From positions 1-7,499 of the forward strand of contig JBBJMF010000119.1 in NCBI GenBank assembly GCA_037719575.1: 7,499 nucleotides of DNA, written 5' to 3'. This document shows positions 5,696 to 7,499 of the stretch, piece after piece (the first letter of the stretch is position 1; every line of letters starts with the position of its first letter). The stretch is from JAWWPG01 sp037719575. GTDB lineage: Bacteria; Actinomycetota; Actinomycetes; Propionibacteriales; Nocardioidaceae. A model generated the notes under the pieces. That model was not told where the DNA came from and did no database searches. It saw nothing but the letters and a program-made list of their open reading frames with translations. The position numbers and the translations under genes were made by a program.

Positions 5696-7327
5696 ATGGC
5701 CCACCCCCGAGCGGGACAGCCCGCGGGTCCCCAGGACCTCATCGACGTGGACGCCGTCGTCGCGGCCTACCACGACCTGACGCCGGACCCGAGCGACCCC
5801 GACCAGCGCGTGGTGTTCGGGACGTCGGGCCATCGTGGCGCCAGTCTCGACGGCGCCTTCAACGACCCGCACATCGCTGCGACCACGCAGGCCATCTGCG
5901 AGTACCGGGCGACCCAGGGCTACACCGGCCCGCTGTTTCTCGGCAAGGACACGCATGCCCTCTCGGGACCGGCCTGGGACACCGCCGTGGAGGTACTGGT
6001 CGCCAACGGCGTCGACGTCCGGGTCGACTCCGGCGACGCCTACACGCCCACCCCCGCGGTCTCCCACGCGATCCTTGCCGCGAACTCGTCGAGCGGCCCC
6101 GCTGCCGACGGCATCGTCGTCACCCCGTCGCACAACCCGCCACGCGACGGCGGCTTCAAGTACAACCCGCCCCACGGAGGGCCTGCCGACTCCGACGCCA
6201 CCAGCCTCATCGCCGGCCGGGCCAACGAGCTGCTGGAGGCCGGCCTGCGCGGGGTCCGGCGGGTCGGCGCCTCGAAGGCGGCGGAAGGGCTCACATCGCA
6301 CGACTTCATGACGGCGTACGTCGACGACCTGACCGCGGTCGTCGACCTCGACGCGATCCGGTCCGCAGGCATCCGGGTCGGCGCCGACCCGATGGGGGGT
6401 GCCAGCGTCGACTACTGGGCAGCGATCGGCGAGCGCCACCGGCTCGACCTGACCGTGGTCAACCCGACTGTCGACCCCACCTGGCGCTTCATGACCCTCG
6501 ACACCGACGGCAAGATCCGGATGGACTGCTCGTCGCCGAACGCCATGGCGTCGTTGATCGCGGCCCGCGGCCGCTTCGACATCTCGACGGGCAACGACGC
6601 CGACGCCGACCGGCACGGCGTCGTGACGCCGGACGCGGGGCTGATGAACCCCAACCACTTCCTGGCGGTGGCCATCGGCTACCTGTTCGGGCACCGGCCG
6701 GGATGGGCGACGCGGGCCGCCGTCGGGAAGACGCTCGTGAGCTCCTCGATGATCGACCGGGTGGCGGCGGAGCTGGAGCGGACGCTGCTGGAGGTCCCCG
6801 TCGGGTTCAAGTGGTTCGTGCCGGGGCTGCTGGACGGGTCGGTCGGCTTCGGGGGCGAGGAGTCCGCGGGAGCGTCGTACCTGCGGATGAACGGCTCGGT
6901 CTGGACGACCGACAAGGACGGCATGATCCTCGCGCTGCTCGCCAGCGAGATCCTGGCGGTCACCGGCCGCAGCCCGAGCGAGCACTACCACGACCTCGTC
7001 TCGCGGCACGGCGACCCGGCCTACGCACGCATCGACGCACCCGCCGACCGGGACCAGAAGGCCAAGCTCGCCCGCCTGTCGCCCTCCGACGTGACCGCGA
7101 CCTCGGTGGCGGGGGAGCCGATCACGGCCACGCTCACCACCGCGCCCGGCAACCAAGCGCCGGTCGGAGGGTTGAAGGTCTGCACGGAGTCGGCCTGGTT
7201 CGCGGCCCGGCCGTCCGGGACCGAGGATGTCTACAAGATCTACGCCGAGTCGTTCCGGGGGCCCGACCACCTGGCGCAGGTGCAGGCCGAGGCCAAGGAC
7301 GTGGTGGCGGCCGCCCTCAGCGCGTGA
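5696..7327 (+). CDS. pgm: Phosphoglucomutase, alpha-D-glucose phosphate-specific (EC 5.4.2.2)
   Basis: This enzyme interconverts glucose 1-phosphate and glucose 6-phosphate in the cytoplasm, linking glycolysis with glycogen, trehalose and nucleotide-sugar synthesis. From ATG 5696 the product has 543 residues, against 546 for E. coli Pgm, and the start AxPRAGQPAGPQDLIDV lines up with the E. coli N terminus; in-frame ATGs at 5684 and 5687 are possible alternatives. FGTSGHRG comes early. The phosphoserine loop TPSHNPP gives catalytic Ser145. The metal loop NDADADRHG gives Asp301, Asp303 and Asp305. The sugar loop is GEESAGAS (387-394) and the phosphate-binding loop RPSGTED (505-511). FKWFVPGLLDGS and PGNQAPVGGLKV also match. 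All four functional loops are intact, so it should be active. The frame stays open far upstream into the divergent SDR gene, but that extension has no homology and should not be annotated. Confidence 0.97.
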   Translation: MAHPRAGQPAGPQDLIDVDAVVAAYHDLTPDPSDPDQRVVFGTSGHRGASLDGAFNDPHIAATTQAICEYRATQGYTGPLFLGKDTHALSGPAWDTAVEVLVANGVDVRVDSGDAYTPTPAVSHAILAANSSSGPAADGIVVTPSHNPPRDGGFKYNPPHGGPADSDATSLIAGRANELLEAGLRGVRRVGASKAAEGLTSHDFMTAYVDDLTAVVDLDAIRSAGIRVGADPMGGASVDYWAAIGERHRLDLTVVNPTVDPTWRFMTLDTDGKIRMDCSSPNAMASLIAARGRFDISTGNDADADRHGVVTPDAGLMNPNHFLAVAIGYLFGHRPGWATRAAVGKTLVSSSMIDRVAAELERTLLEVPVGFKWFVPGLLDGSVGFGGEESAGASYLRMNGSVWTTDKDGMILALLASEILAVTGRSPSEHYHDLVSRHGDPAYARIDAPADRDQKAKLARLSPSDVTATSVAGEPITATLTTAPGNQAPVGGLKVCTESAWFAARPSGTEDVYKIYAESFRGPDHLAQVQAEAKDVVAAALSA

Positions 7328-7490
7328 CGGGCGTCTTGCCGGGCCGCCGGGGGCCGTTTGCCTGGCTGGCCAGGGCGGATTCGTGGGGTCACCGCAACAG
7401 GAGCTCGTCGATGAGCTCTGAGGGACGAGCGTAGTTGAGGCGTTCAGGGGAACCGGGCGGCGGATGACCGAGAGGTGGCAGGCTCGCACC
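7328..7490. other. Intergenic region after pgm with two weak inverted repeats
   Basis: CCTGG-CTGG-CCAGG (7361-7374) and GAGCTC-GTCGAT-GAGCTC (7401-7418) could each form a short hairpin. Neither is followed by a run of T, so they are weak candidates for a pgm terminator. No coding signal was found here. Confidence 0.3.
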
Positions 7491-7499
7491 ATGCGGATG
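7491..7499 (+). CDS. Possible start of a further gene, cut by window edge
   Basis: An ATG at 7491 is preceded by CAGGCT and six bases (CGCACC). This is the same layout as the TAGCGT-N6-ATG in front of the SAF gene and would fit a leaderless start. Only three codons (Met-Arg-Met) are visible, so nothing can be said about the product, and the call rests on the upstream pattern alone. Confidence 0.2.

Noticed and set aside
7361..7418. Hairpins after pgm as a strong intrinsic terminator
   Set aside because: Stems are only 5-6 bases and no T-run follows; kept only as a weak note.
5650..7434. A 594-codon open frame on the plus strand in another frame over pgm
   Set aside because: Its Arg/Pro-rich translation is a frame-shifted shadow of pgm.
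5597..7492. A 631-codon open frame on the minus strand
   Set aside because: It is antisense to pgm, which has every catalytic motif; the translation is composition-driven (Arg, Val, Gly, Asp) with no recognisable domain.

Overview
The window is very GC-rich, uses GTG as well as ATG starts, and carries TAGCGT-type -10 elements. Together with a CIRCE element in front of an FmdB-type zinc ribbon gene and the gene order zinc ribbon - SAF protein - mscL, this points to an actinobacterium. A Nocardioides-like or related Propionibacteriales genome is my inference, not something the sequence proves. I see no insertion sequence, prophage, CRISPR array, rRNA or tRNA; this looks like chromosomal backbone.

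Layout. (1) Positions 1-2522, minus strand: a membrane-anchored penicillin acylase family Ntn-hydrolase, complete at the N terminus and missing only its last residues beyond the window edge. (2) 2523-2716: a divergent intergenic region holding a near-perfect CIRCE element (the HrcA heat-shock repressor site) at 2624-2650. (3) 2717-4352, plus strand: three genes in a row. They are an FmdB-type zinc ribbon protein with a long Ser/Gly-rich tail (resembling the redox-regulated chaperone Ruc/Rv0991c of M. tuberculosis), a stand-alone CpaB/RcpC-like SAF-domain membrane protein, and a divergent mechanosensitive channel MscL. The second and third genes each have their own promoter-like sequence. (4) 4364-5538, minus strand: a two-gene unit of an atypical extended SDR (NAD-dependent epimerase family) and, through an ATGA stop/start overlap, a small acidic protein that begins with four 7-residue DDP repeats. 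(5) 5696-7327, plus strand: a full-length phosphoglucomutase (pgm) very close to the E. coli enzyme. (6) 7328-7499: a short intergenic stretch that may end in the first codons of another gene.

How they fit together. The clearest story is the CIRCE-controlled zinc ribbon gene: sequence and regulation both suggest a heat- and redox-stress chaperone. Its neighbours SAF and mscL are envelope proteins, and the divergent acylase is an exported enzyme, so 1-4352 reads as an envelope/stress neighbourhood. A shared function beyond that is not shown. Pgm links glycolysis with glucose-1-phosphate used for glycogen, trehalose and nucleotide sugars, and appears to be transcribed on its own.
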